Source: Arcanobacterium canis | Lineage (GTDB): Bacteria > Actinomycetota > Actinomycetes > Actinomycetales > Actinomycetaceae | DNA length: 64,000 nt | Assembly (NCBI RefSeq): GCF_029625435.1 | Contig: NZ_CP121208.1 | Span: forward strand, 372,001 to 436,000 | Reading direction: 5' to 3' | Shown here: piece by piece, positions 1 through 7,980 of the stretch | Position numbering within the stretch: the first letter of the stretch is position 1 | Layout: the number at the start of each line of letters is the position of its first letter | The notes under the pieces: model-generated | The model's database searches: none | The model's input: the letters and a program-made list of their open reading frames with translations, nothing else | Told to the model about the DNA's origin: nothing | Program-made: the position numbers and the translations under genes

Positions 1-86
1 GCCGTCCGCAGCACTGATGCGTCTATTTGTCGATGTCGGCGAAACGTGTTCACTCAGTGGAATGCGTTCGCGCATTCACCGTATCC

Positions 87-95
87 TACGATAAT
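87..95 (+). promoter_or_regulatory. possible -10 region before the amino-acid permease
   Basis: Overlapping hexamers TACGAT (87-92) and GATAAT (90-95) lie 9-12 bases before the ATG at 105, and no convincing Shine-Dalgarno sequence is present. This could place transcription start only a few bases before the start codon. The -35 side is weak, so the call is tentative. Confidence 0.3.
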
Positions 96-104
96 TTTGG
101 GATC

Positions 105-1571
105 ATGCGTGAAATCTCTGGCGAACCGAAAAAACTGGTCCGACGCTTGACTCGTCGTCAAGTGTCCATGATCGGTCTTTCTGGCGCACTCGGCACCGGG
201 CTGTTTCTCGGCTCTGGCTCCGTGATTGCACTGGCAGGGCCTGCCACGATTCTCGCGTATCTCATCGCTGGATTATTCGCTCTTGCTGTTGTGTGGGCGC
301 TGGCTGAAATGGTGTCAGTACATCCTGTCGCGGGCGGTCACGGTACCGTAGCTGCTGCCTACCTCGGCCGACGCGGTGGATACGTCGCTCGCTGGAATTT
401 TGCAGTCCAATCGCTTGTTGCCACAGGCGCTGAAGTCACGGCAACGGCAACCTACATTCAGTTCTGGTTTCCCGCTATGCCGCTGTGGGTGGGCACTATC
501 GGGTGTGCTGTGGTGATCTTTGCCTTTAACACATTCTCGGTTCGCCTCTACGGGAGTTCCGAATACTGGTTCTCAATGATCAAAATTGTGGCAGCGGTAG
601 CATTCATCCTCCTCGGAATCGCTCTCATCATTGGTGCAGTTCCGGGCCAAGATCCCATTGGAATGTCACATTTCACCGACGACGGAGGCTTCTTCGCTCG
701 CGGAATGCTCGGCCTGCTTGCAGCGTCGGCGATGGCAGTTTTCTCCTTTGGCGGCATCGAAAATGTGTCGTCCACCGCGGCTGAATCGGAAAATCCTTCA
801 CGCGATATCCCTCATGCTGCGTCTGCCATGATTTGGCGAATCATCATTTTCTACATCGCTGGAATCGCTGTCGTTCTGGCCCTCCAACCGTGGAGCGCCA
901 CTGCGGCACAGGGCAACGTCCTCACGGAGTCCCCGTTCGTCCGCGCCCTTGAATTGACGGGAATTAGCGCAGCAGCCCACATCATGAATGCGGTTCTGAT
1001 CGTTGCCGCTCTCTCGTCTGCCAACGGGTGTCTCTACGCCGCAACCCGAATGATTCATGCACTGAGTATCGACGGTGAAGCACCGGCATTCGCACGCAAC
1101 CTCAATGCGGCGGGCGCACCGATTGGCGCAATTGGAATCAGCGCAATTGCCGTTGCTGCAACTGCAACACTGTCGATCACTGCTCCTGAAGGAGCTTTCG
1201 CATACCTTATCGGTGCGACCATCGTGGCAATCCTTATCACGTGGACGATTATCATGGCCACCCACCTGGCATTCCGCAGAGCTCGCCGTGAGGCAGGTTT
1301 GGGGCTGGTCAAGCGTAGGCTGTGGGGAGCGCCCGTGGTGAACTACGTGGTGATCGTCGCTTGCGTCGCCAACTTCGTGGCTTTGCACTGGCTGATGCCG
1401 CTGACATGGTGGGCAGGAATTCCCTACATTGTCATTCTGCTGGGAAGTGACGAAATCCTGCGACGTACCCGCACACTACCTGCGCCAGTTGACTTGTTGA
1501 GTCAGTCGCTTGCTGCCGCAGACAAATCTGACACCGCCGACGTCGTCGTATCTGGCGACGCTGAGCGCTAG
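105..1571 (+). CDS. amino-acid permease (APC superfamily, AAT/GABA-permease type)
   Basis: Predicted cytoplasmic-membrane transporter of 488 residues that would import an amino acid with protons. The first segment reads MIGLSGALGTGLFLGSGS, the glycine-rich TM1 hallmark of the AAT branch of the APC superfamily, and about 12 hydrophobic segments follow. The ATG at 105 is chosen because the 26 codons before it in the same frame are not permease-like and the conserved part begins about 17 residues after this start. No strong ribosome site is visible. It ends 28 bp before the first brnQ gene, so the permease and the two branched-chain carriers may share a transcript. Substrate cannot be told from sequence. 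Confidence 0.85.
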   Translation: MREISGEPKKLVRRLTRRQVSMIGLSGALGTGLFLGSGSVIALAGPATILAYLIAGLFALAVVWALAEMVSVHPVAGGHGTVAAAYLGRRGGYVARWNFAVQSLVATGAEVTATATYIQFWFPAMPLWVGTIGCAVVIFAFNTFSVRLYGSSEYWFSMIKIVAAVAFILLGIALIIGAVPGQDPIGMSHFTDDGGFFARGMLGLLAASAMAVFSFGGIENVSSTAAESENPSRDIPHAASAMIWRIIIFYIAGIAVVLALQPWSATAAQGNVLTESPFVRALELTGISAAAHIMNAVLIVAALSSANGCLYAATRMIHALSIDGEAPAFARNLNAAGAPIGAIGISAIAVAATATLSITAPEGAFAYLIGATIVAILITWTIIMATHLAFRRARREAGLGLVKRRLWGAPVVNYVVIVACVANFVALHWLMPLTWWAGIPYIVILLGSDEILRRTRTLPAPVDLLSQSLAAADKSDTADVVVSGDAER

Positions 1572-1599
1572 TTACCTGTTGCGAAGGAAAGAAATCACG

Positions 1600-2892
1600 A
1601 TGCACGTTCGTACCTTGTTGGTTACTGGTTTGGCACTGTTTGCCATGTTCTTTGGCGCCGGAAATCTGATTGTCCCTGTGATGATCGGCGTCGATGGTGG
1701 TAGTGAAGCATGGGTCGCAGCGCTCGGTTTCCTCTCGACGGGTGTTCTTCTGCCGGTGCTCTCGATGGTGGCCCTTGCAACCAAGCGGCCCGACGAATCA
1801 CGACTTGCTGACCGCATGGGCACAACATTTGGTTTGACGGTGACGACTTTGATCTTCTTGTTCACTGGCATGGTCTACGTGATTCCACGCGTCGGAGCCG
1901 TGAGCTTTGAGATGGGTGCTGCGCCGATCGTCGGCTCGTCCCCGCTAGCCTTGTTCACATGCTCGGCCATCTTCTTCGCCTTGACCCTCGCTCTTGCACT
2001 GCGTCCGAATCGGATCGTGGCGCGAATCGGAATTGTGCTTACTCCAGCTCTTCTGATCTTGTTGCTGGTACTGATCGTGGCTGCGTGGAACGTGCCCCTC
2101 GTCAACGTCCAACCGAAGGGAACTTTCACCTCTTCCCCCGTTGTGGCCGGATTTATCCAGGGCTACTTCACGATGGATGCCTTGGCAGCACAAATGTTTG
2201 GGGGAGTGATTCTCTCATCGCTTGCTGCAGCAGGATTCCGTGGACGGAATATCCATCGCGGCACAGCCATTGCCGGAATTATGGCGGGTGCGATTCTCGG
2301 CATTATCTACCTCGGCCTGGTGGCCGTGGGGCGAGTTGGTCAGGGATCGAACGGTGCGCAAGTAATCGCCAATGTTGCGCGTGAGATGTTTGGCTCCGGG
2401 GGACAGGCAGTATTCGGGTTGATCGTGGCTCTCGCATGTTTGACTACTGCCCTTGGCTTGACCGGTGCTTCGGTCGAATACTTTCACGGTCTTGTTCCCT
2501 CAATTTCGCGTCGTGGCTGGCTCTATATCTGTATCGGTGTGTCCTTTGCCTTGACTAACCTGGGGCTGGAACGCATTTTGGCAGTGGTGGCACCCGCGAA
2601 TCAGCTTCTCTACCCGATTGTCATTGTGCTCGTGGTTGTCACGCTTCTGGCTGCTGGCATTCACCGTGACCTCTACTGGTCATACCGACTTCCTGCATGG
2701 GTTGCTGGTGGCCTGTCGGTTCTTGAGGCAGCCTGGTCCACTGGTATGGCAGTCGCTGCCCCGTTGCGTTCTGTTCTTGACTTTTTCCCATTCGGTTCAT
2801 TGCAGATGGCGTGGGTTGTGCCCGCCGCATGTGCCCTCGCCGTCGGGCTGCTCCTCGATCTTCGACTTACCAAGCGCGCCGACGTCGCTTGA
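1600..2892 (+). CDS. brnQ: branched-chain amino-acid carrier BrnQ, first copy
   Basis: Cation-coupled importer of leucine, isoleucine and valine (LIVCS family), 430 residues. It opens with FAMFFGAGNLIVPVMIG, the diagnostic first helix of BrnQ, and has about 12 hydrophobic segments, including the conserved GYFTMDALAA stretch near residue 185. The ATG at 1600 is preceded by GAAGGAAAG at a usable distance; the same frame is open 90 bases earlier, but that part overlaps the end of the permease gene and is not family-like. A clear paralogue follows 61 bp downstream, which suggests tandem duplication. Confidence 0.93.
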   Translation: MHVRTLLVTGLALFAMFFGAGNLIVPVMIGVDGGSEAWVAALGFLSTGVLLPVLSMVALATKRPDESRLADRMGTTFGLTVTTLIFLFTGMVYVIPRVGAVSFEMGAAPIVGSSPLALFTCSAIFFALTLALALRPNRIVARIGIVLTPALLILLLVLIVAAWNVPLVNVQPKGTFTSSPVVAGFIQGYFTMDALAAQMFGGVILSSLAAAGFRGRNIHRGTAIAGIMAGAILGIIYLGLVAVGRVGQGSNGAQVIANVAREMFGSGGQAVFGLIVALACLTTALGLTGASVEYFHGLVPSISRRGWLYICIGVSFALTNLGLERILAVVAPANQLLYPIVIVLVVVTLLAAGIHRDLYWSYRLPAWVAGGLSVLEAAWSTGMAVAAPLRSVLDFFPFGSLQMAWVVPAACALAVGLLLDLRLTKRADVA

Positions 2893-2953
2893 GCCACCGA
2901 CGTCGGCCGTGCGCTTTGCGCTCGACCAGCCGGTTTGAAGAAAAAGAGGAAAA

Positions 2954-4270
2954 ATGAATATTCGTATGCGTTCTGTTATCGTCGCTGCTTTTGCTTTGTT
3001 TGCCATGTTTTTCGGCGCAGGGAACTTGATTCTGCCAGTGATGATCGGGGTCAATGGTGGCGCACATGCCTATATCGGGGCCGCAGGATTCGTCGTCACA
3101 GGAGCCGCGCTCACCGTGGCGGGAATGCTTGCGGCATCCACTCAACGTCCAGATGAAAAGCGCATTGCTGACCGAATTGGACCGCGTTTTGGACTGATTT
3201 TCACCTGCACGCTGTACCTGGCTATCGGGATGCTTTACCCCACCCCACGTGTGGCTGCGGTGAGTTTTGAAATCGCTATTGCGCCCTTGACGGGGTCGGG
3301 ACAGCTTGCGCTTTTCATCTACACTTTGGTGTTTTTCGCCGTTTGTTATGTCCTTGTGCGCCGACCAAGCAAAGTGGTGGGCAATATCGGCGGGTGGCTG
3401 ACTCCGGTGTTGATTTTCTTGCTTGTGGTGATGGTAGCGTTGTCCTTCACCTTGCCCAACGCCGGTCACCAGGAAAACGCCGCCTACGCCTCATCTCCCT
3501 TCGCATCTGGCCTCATCGAAGGCTACTTCACCATGGATTCGCTGGCCACGTTGATGTACGGATCAGTCATTATGACGGCGCTCGCTGGTGCTGGACTTGC
3601 GGGACGTCAACTTCGTCGGGGAACAGCGATTGCTTCGCTGATCGCGGGGATTTTGCTCGCTGCGTGCTATTTCGGACTGATCAACGTCGGCGCGGTCGGA
3701 AACGGTGATAACGGTGCTGAAGTGATCACCGGGGTTGCAGCGCGTTTGTTTGGTACAGCAGGACAAGCCTTCTTCGGTGTGATGATCATCCTTGCCTGCA
3801 TGACGACGGCGATTGGTCTACTTGCGTCAGGCTCAAGGTTCTGGCATGAGCTGATCCCATCTATTTCTGCGCATACCTGGTTAATTGTTCATTTAGTTGT
3901 TGCCGTGTTGATCTCTAACCTCGGGCTGAAAACAATTCTCGCGGTGGTCGCTCCGATCTGCCAGCTTCTGTATCCGGTGACGATCTGTTTGATTGTGGTC
4001 GCACTCATCGAAACTGCGGTGAGATCTCGACGTTTGGTGTGGGCCTATCGTCTACCGGCGTGGACTGCAGGGGCGCTCTCGATTCTGGAAGCCCTCAACT
4101 CCACGGGAGTGACACTGTTTGAACCGTTGCGTCAAGTGCTCAATGTTTTCCCGCTTGGTGCATTGCAGATGGCGTGGGTTGTGCCGGCGCTCATGGCGCT
4201 CGGCGTCGGTATCGTGGTTGATTTTCGCACCATGCAGCCGACGCGTACGGCGCTTGAGGCAGTGAAGTGA
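2954..4270 (+). CDS. brnQ: branched-chain amino-acid carrier BrnQ, second copy
   Basis: A second LIVCS-family carrier of 438 residues with the same FAMFFGAGNLILPVMIG opening, GYFTMDSLAT near residue 190, and an end matching the first copy (PLGALQMAWVVPA against PFGSLQMAWVVPA). The gene starts after a purine-rich stretch, AAGAAAAAGAGGAAAA. The two copies are clearly diverged along their length, so they may differ in substrate preference or affinity. It lies in the same direction as its paralogue and is followed after 12 bp by a DUF421 gene. Confidence 0.93.
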   Translation: MNIRMRSVIVAAFALFAMFFGAGNLILPVMIGVNGGAHAYIGAAGFVVTGAALTVAGMLAASTQRPDEKRIADRIGPRFGLIFTCTLYLAIGMLYPTPRVAAVSFEIAIAPLTGSGQLALFIYTLVFFAVCYVLVRRPSKVVGNIGGWLTPVLIFLLVVMVALSFTLPNAGHQENAAYASSPFASGLIEGYFTMDSLATLMYGSVIMTALAGAGLAGRQLRRGTAIASLIAGILLAACYFGLINVGAVGNGDNGAEVITGVAARLFGTAGQAFFGVMIILACMTTAIGLLASGSRFWHELIPSISAHTWLIVHLVVAVLISNLGLKTILAVVAPICQLLYPVTICLIVVALIETAVRSRRLVWAYRLPAWTAGALSILEALNSTGVTLFEPLRQVLNVFPLGALQMAWVVPALMALGVGIVVDFRTMQPTRTALEAVK

Positions 4271-4276
4271 CACAAT
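4271..4276 (+). promoter_or_regulatory. possible leaderless -10 hexamer for the DUF421 gene
   Basis: CACAAT sits exactly six bases before the ATG at 4283, in the short gap after brnQ, and no Shine-Dalgarno is present. No good -35 is visible, so translation by readthrough from brnQ is an alternative. Confidence 0.25.
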
Positions 4277-4282
4277 AACACC

Positions 4283-4879
4283 ATGGAGCAAATTGAGGCT
4301 TATCACCACCTATCGACGAGTGAGCAACTGCTGGTCTATCTCGGACTGACACCGCTACAGGCGTTAGCGGCCGTGATCTCAACCTGCGCACTCTATGGCT
4401 TTTTCATCGTGATGACACGTTTAATGGGCCAGCGGATGCTCATGAAGCTCACTGGCTTCGACATGCTCCTCGTGATCGTTCTAGGTGCAGTGATGGGCCG
4501 AGCAATGATGGGTTATACGCCCACCTTCGGTACCGCCGTGATTGTGTTGGTGGTGCTCACCGTGCTTGAGCTTGCGTTCGGACGTCTCTCAGGCCGTCCA
4601 CGATTATCCCGAATGATCAATAACCGTGCCGTGTGTTTAGTTGCTGGGGGCAGATTCGTCACCCATGAAATGAAACGAGCGCATATTACTCGCACCGAAG
4701 TGCTCTCTGAGCTTCGGAAAAAGGGTGTGCATTCGCTTGACGAAGTGGCGGCGGTGATCTTGGAACGTACAGGGGATATGTCCGTGCTTCGTGCTGGTAC
4801 TCCGATCGATCCTCAGATGATCGTCGGCGTGCGTTCAGCAGGTGAAATTCCCCATGACCTCCTCTTACAGCGAAAATGA
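4283..4879 (+). CDS. DUF421 (YetF/YcaP-type) membrane protein
   Basis: 198-residue protein with three hydrophobic segments in the first 100 residues followed by a soluble tail, the layout of the DUF421/YetF family. The tail carries the family pattern of a small beta domain (NRAVCLVAGGRFV) followed by a helical part that ends near the family motif on which strand pairing depends (AAVILERTGDMSVL). The biochemical role of the family is not established. It lies 12 bp after brnQ with no Shine-Dalgarno, so it is either co-transcribed or read from a leaderless start. Confidence 0.82.
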   Translation: MEQIEAYHHLSTSEQLLVYLGLTPLQALAAVISTCALYGFFIVMTRLMGQRMLMKLTGFDMLLVIVLGAVMGRAMMGYTPTFGTAVIVLVVLTVLELAFGRLSGRPRLSRMINNRAVCLVAGGRFVTHEMKRAHITRTEVLSELRKKGVHSLDEVAAVILERTGDMSVLRAGTPIDPQMIVGVRSAGEIPHDLLLQRK

Positions 4880-4924
4880 AGCCGCTCAATCTTCGCGACA
4901 TAAATAATCGATAGTGTCCTTCTG

Positions 4925-4930
4925 TATAAT
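4925..4930 (+). promoter_or_regulatory. -10 box TATAAT for the dehydrogenase gene
   Basis: A perfect TATAAT lies 42 bases before the GTG start at 4972, in the 92-bp gap after the DUF421 gene. The -35 side (around 4902-4907) is AT-rich but not a good TTGACA match, which may mean an activator-dependent promoter. Confidence 0.55.
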
Positions 4931-4971
4931 TAGCTGTGCTAGCACTCCCGATTAAGTCAAAGGAGAATACG

Positions 4972-6063
4972 GTGAAGGCAGCACGTTACTATGATCGCGA
5001 AGATATTCGCATCGAAGATATTGAACCCCAGGAGCTGACACCAGGCACCGCGCGCATCAAGGTTGCATGGTGCGGCATCTGCGGAACTGATTTGCATGAA
5101 TTCAAAGAAGGGCCGATTTTCATTCCGCCGCACGGCCACCCACACCCAATTTCGGGTGAAGATGCCCCTGTCACCCTCGGCCATGAGATGTCCGGTGTGA
5201 TTGAGGAAGTTGCAGACGATGTCGAAGATCTCAAGGTCGGCGATCACGTTGTCGTTGAACCGTATCTCATCCACGATGATGTTGATACAACAGAGGAGAA
5301 CAAGTTCTACCACCTCTCGCCAGACATGAACTTCATCGGTCTTGGTGGCGGTGGCGGTGGTCTGGCGGAGAACATCGTGGTCAAGCGCCGCTGGATCCAC
5401 AAGATTCCGGATTCGATTCCGCTCGATCAGGCAGCTCTCATTGAGCCGCTGTCGGTGGGCTACCACGCTGTTGAGCGTGCAGGCTACGCCTCGGAGGAAG
5501 TAGCCAAGGGCAAGGTTGCCCTCGTCGGCGGAGCTGGCCCGATCGGTCTGCTCACCGCTGCTGTGCTTAAGGCTTTTGGTGCGACCGTCGTCATGTCGGA
5601 ACTTTCGCCGCTTCGCCGCCAGAAAGCTCTCGATTCGGGCGTCGCTGACTATGCTCTTTCGCCAGCCGAGGTTGACGTCATCGAAGAAGTCAAGAAGCTC
5701 ACCGACGGCGCTGGCGCTGATGTGGCATTCGAATGCACCTCGGTTCAAGTCGTTTTTGACACCCTGATGAGTGCACTGCGTCCAGGCGGAGTCCTCGTCG
5801 TTGTTTCGATCTGGTCCAAGCACGCGGATCTTGATATTCACCAGCTCGTGATGAAGGAGATCGATCTTCGCGGAACGATCGCCTACGCTCATTCGCATCC
5901 GGCAACCATCAAACTAGTGTCTGAAGGCAAGGTGAACCTTGAGCCGTTCATCACCGGAAAGATCGGACTGGATGGATTGGTTGATGAAGGCTTCGACACT
6001 CTGATCCACCACAACGAAACTGCGGTGAAGATCCTCGTCTCGCCGTCGGGCGAAGGCCTGTGA
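4972..6063 (+). CDS. zinc-type 2,3-butanediol dehydrogenase-like alcohol dehydrogenase
   Basis: 363-residue medium-chain dehydrogenase/reductase, likely NAD-dependent interconversion of acetoin and butanediol or a related diol. Catalytic zinc ligands are visible: Cys37 in GICGTD, His71-Glu72 in GHE and Glu159 in ALIEP; the nucleotide-binding motif is VGGAGPIG near residue 190. The GTG start at 4972 follows AGGAG at 4961-4965. The lobe between residues 97 and 118, where most zinc alcohol dehydrogenases hold a structural zinc with four cysteines, contains none. The gene is single, with its own -10 box and a downstream hairpin. Substrate assignment is by family only. Confidence 0.85.
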   Translation: MKAARYYDREDIRIEDIEPQELTPGTARIKVAWCGICGTDLHEFKEGPIFIPPHGHPHPISGEDAPVTLGHEMSGVIEEVADDVEDLKVGDHVVVEPYLIHDDVDTTEENKFYHLSPDMNFIGLGGGGGGLAENIVVKRRWIHKIPDSIPLDQAALIEPLSVGYHAVERAGYASEEVAKGKVALVGGAGPIGLLTAAVLKAFGATVVMSELSPLRRQKALDSGVADYALSPAEVDVIEEVKKLTDGAGADVAFECTSVQVVFDTLMSALRPGGVLVVVSIWSKHADLDIHQLVMKEIDLRGTIAYAHSHPATIKLVSEGKVNLEPFITGKIGLDGLVDEGFDTLIHHNETAVKILVSPSGEGL

Positions 6064-6102
6064 TAGGTCGCGCTTCGAAGGTGAATCACTAGCTGGTTGT
6101 GC

Positions 6103-6136
6103 TGGGGTGTGTCGGGATGAGTCCTGACACACCCCA
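6103..6136 (+). terminator. hairpin after the dehydrogenase gene
   Basis: TGGGGTGTGTC (6103-6113) pairs with GACACACCCCA (6126-6136), an 11-bp perfect stem extended by GGA/TCC after one mismatch. The T-run after it is poor. It separates the dehydrogenase from the toxin remnant. Confidence 0.6.
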
Positions 6137-6400
6137 CTTGTCTGTCCATCTATATTCCTGATTGGCTCTACACTTCCGGTAAAGTTCTCAGATAAGTATG
6201 AACGAGCAGGTTTTACAGGGAATGACTCGATCCATCATCCGAAGTATCTTGTGTGGTGGGAGAAACATGACCATAGATCTAAAGCTCATAGAGTGAATAA
6301 ATCATGGGCTACGTGGTTTAGAACCTACCCGAAGCCGTCAAAAAGATCAGTGTTAAATAAACGTACGGCAGTTTTGCGTGAGTACCCGCCCAAGTGCTAG
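6128..6400 (+). pseudogene. C-terminal remnant of a polymorphic nuclease-type toxin
   Basis: The frame is open from 6128 to the TAG at 6398-6400 but has no ATG, and the only in-frame GTG lies inside the domain. From about 6173 it reads like the end of an HNH-superfamily toxin domain: VKFSDKYERAGFTG, then HHPKYLVWWEKHDH, then KAHRVNKSWATWF and a basic tail ending LREYPPKC. Paired histidines, the later H, N and W residues and the F-x(n)-AG-F lead-in recall AHH/SHH-type toxin tips of contact-dependent systems. Four of seven arginines use AGA, and lysine AAA is common, unlike the neighbours. The immunity-like gene follows after 9 bp. The family assignment is inferred from pattern, not from a search. 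N-terminal delivery parts are absent. Confidence 0.6.
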
Positions 6401-6409
6401 GAGGGAGCT

Positions 6410-6931
6410 ATGGATTTAAGAGATCGATATGTCATCACTCCAAAAGGTAGCTCTGGAACATTGTGGGTGCATTTGTCGTGGGAAGGTAAAAAACCTGGTT
6501 TTCCTCATCTGCTTCCTGACGGGAAGGACTATGGGGAAGTCATTGTGGAGCAAGGCTTGAATGCTCTTCCTGAAGATTTGTGGCTCGAACCCTGGCGTTC
6601 AGGCAGACTCGTCGACTGGCTGTGGTCAGGGCTCAGCGAACGAGTATTTTCACAACGGATGGTGGATGTTCTCACAGCGTGTGGCGTGAATGAAATGGAA
6701 GTGCGCCCCCTGACAATTCGTCGTAAGCGAAGCCCTGATATTGAGGGGTACTCGATTGCGCGATTCCCAGGTGAGGGCGAGCGCGTGGGCTATTTCCCAC
6801 CGAGCAATCCGTCCGCGTGGAGCCTGATCGTCGCCGAAGACATTGCGAAGTCCCTTGCTGAAAACAAGCTGACGGGTTTTACGATCCAACCAGCCCAACA
6901 AGCATGGGATGAAACCTACGGCAAGGAGTAA
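6410..6931 (+). CDS. orphan immunity-like protein (DUF1629/Imm11-like)
   Basis: 173-residue soluble protein with no signal peptide. Two similar helix-strand units are visible, SERVFSQRMVDVLTACGVNE near residue 78 and LIVAEDIAKSLAENKLTGF near residue 142. This twofold 'v-S-e-x(n)-L-x(n)-G' layout recalls DUF1629 (Imm11) immunity proteins. The ribosome site GGAGGGAG overlaps the last codons and stop of the toxin remnant, so translation was once coupled to it. With the toxin truncated, the gene may survive as protection against toxin delivered by relatives, or be decaying slowly. Neither function nor family is proven. Confidence 0.55.
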   Translation: MDLRDRYVITPKGSSGTLWVHLSWEGKKPGFPHLLPDGKDYGEVIVEQGLNALPEDLWLEPWRSGRLVDWLWSGLSERVFSQRMVDVLTACGVNEMEVRPLTIRRKRSPDIEGYSIARFPGEGERVGYFPPSNPSAWSLIVAEDIAKSLAENKLTGFTIQPAQQAWDETYGKE

Positions 6932-6953
6932 CTTTCAGAATTTGAGCAACACT

Positions 6954-6994
6954 AAGGATGTTCCCGGCGAGATTTCCTCGCCGGGAACATCCTT
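6954..6994. terminator. bidirectional terminator hairpin
   Basis: A perfect 17-bp inverted repeat (6954-6970 with 6978-6994, 7-base loop) separates the convergent immunity-like and EcsC genes. It can stop transcription from both sides. Confidence 0.8.
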
Positions 6995-7001
6995 ATCACG
7001 C

Positions 7002-7727
7002 TCACGCAGCGCGCACAGAATCTATGGTTGCTGCAATCATCTGTTTGCCCAATGTTCGATTCGCGTAGCCTCCCATGACGGCGCCAATGCCGAAGGGCAG
7101 GACCTTTCCAATCATTGCAGTGGCCTGTTTGGCGGTGAAGCGACGGAAGAGACGTTTGCGCATCGAGTCAGTAAATTTGCGCAACGCCATCCCCTGGAGA
7201 GAACGAATCACACCGCCTCCAGAAAAGACTCCAGCTTGTGTTGCCAATTTCTTCACGCTTTTCGCGTTGACTCCTCCCATCAAAATCGTCAGCACGAGTG
7301 CGCGTTCTTGTTCAGCGGTGAGTTGCCCAGGGCGCATCACCTCAAGCACCGCGAACGCATGAACCATCGTGGCTGTCATAAAGACACCAGTTTCACCCAC
7401 GGCCGCTGCGATAGCAGCGATTGTGCCAACTCCGGGCAATGCGGCAGTTCCGCCGACGACGGCGCCCGAACCCGTCACATCGCGAAGGTAACGTTTCTCA
7501 AGTGCGTCGAGTAGCGCAGCTTCCGATGGGGTGCTGAGCTTACGACGTGCAGCGGCGACACGGTCATGCGCGAGGATGCGAGCTGGACTGAAACTTTTAT
7601 CGAAGGCTTCTTCCAGTGTGGAGGGATCTACGCCTGAGCGAACCGCATGGTAGGCAGCTCCTGTCGTGCCGAGAGCCAGTTTTCCTGTGTGGGAAATTTT
7701 GTCAGTAAATGAAAGACGCGCAGTCAT
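7002..7727 (-). CDS. EcsC-family protein
   Basis: 241-residue protein. Its centre is glycine- and alanine-rich (GSGAVVGGTAALPGVGTIAAI) with the amphipathic segments typical of EcsC, followed by repeated basic helices and a glycine-rich end. In Bacillus subtilis EcsC is encoded with an ABC exporter, but its molecular role is unclear; here the gene stands alone. The ATG at 7727 is preceded by AGGAGG, which decides the start; the frame is open 30 bases further up but without a ribosome site. It is divergent from the carbohydrate-transporter operon. Confidence 0.75.
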   Translation of the reverse strand: MTARLSFTDKISHTGKLALGTTGAAYHAVRSGVDPSTLEEAFDKSFSPARILAHDRVAAARRKLSTPSEAALLDALEKRYLRDVTGSGAVVGGTAALPGVGTIAAIAAAVGETGVFMTATMVHAFAVLEVMRPGQLTAEQERALVLTILMGGVNAKSVKKLATQAGVFSGGGVIRSLQGMALRKFTDSMRKRLFRRFTAKQATAMIGKVLPFGIGAVMGGYANRTLGKQMIAATIDSVRAA

Positions 7728-7891
7728 GGCACCTCCTGAAAAGTAGAAACTTTCCACAGTCTATGTGTGAATTTTCTGGTGTGGGGCCAGTTTCGCCGAG
7801 CGCGTCATCGTCGTGCGAAGAAAGTCTCAATCGTCGTGTCCCGCATGACTAAAATTGAACTAAACAAGCGGTCGTTGTGAGGGGCCAATGA

Positions 7892-7900
7892 TGCTAGACT
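7892..7900 (+). promoter_or_regulatory. extended -10 promoter of the carbohydrate ABC operon
   Basis: TGCTAGACT fits an extended -10 (TGnTAnnnT) and lies 81 bases before the ATG of the binding-protein gene. The -35 match is poor, as is usual with extended -10 promoters. TAGACT also occurs before the aminopeptidase (24802) and ferredoxin (44622) genes. Confidence 0.5.
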
Positions 7901-7980
7901 GAGCGCGTCAAGGTAGTGCATATCCAAGGGCGGAATGCACTTTCACACTTCACGCACAAGATCCAAAGGAGGATCACCTG

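Noticed and set aside
4957-5898. 313-codon open frame antisense to the dehydrogenase gene
   Set aside because: It mirrors a clear dehydrogenase reading frame, and the product has no domain-like features.
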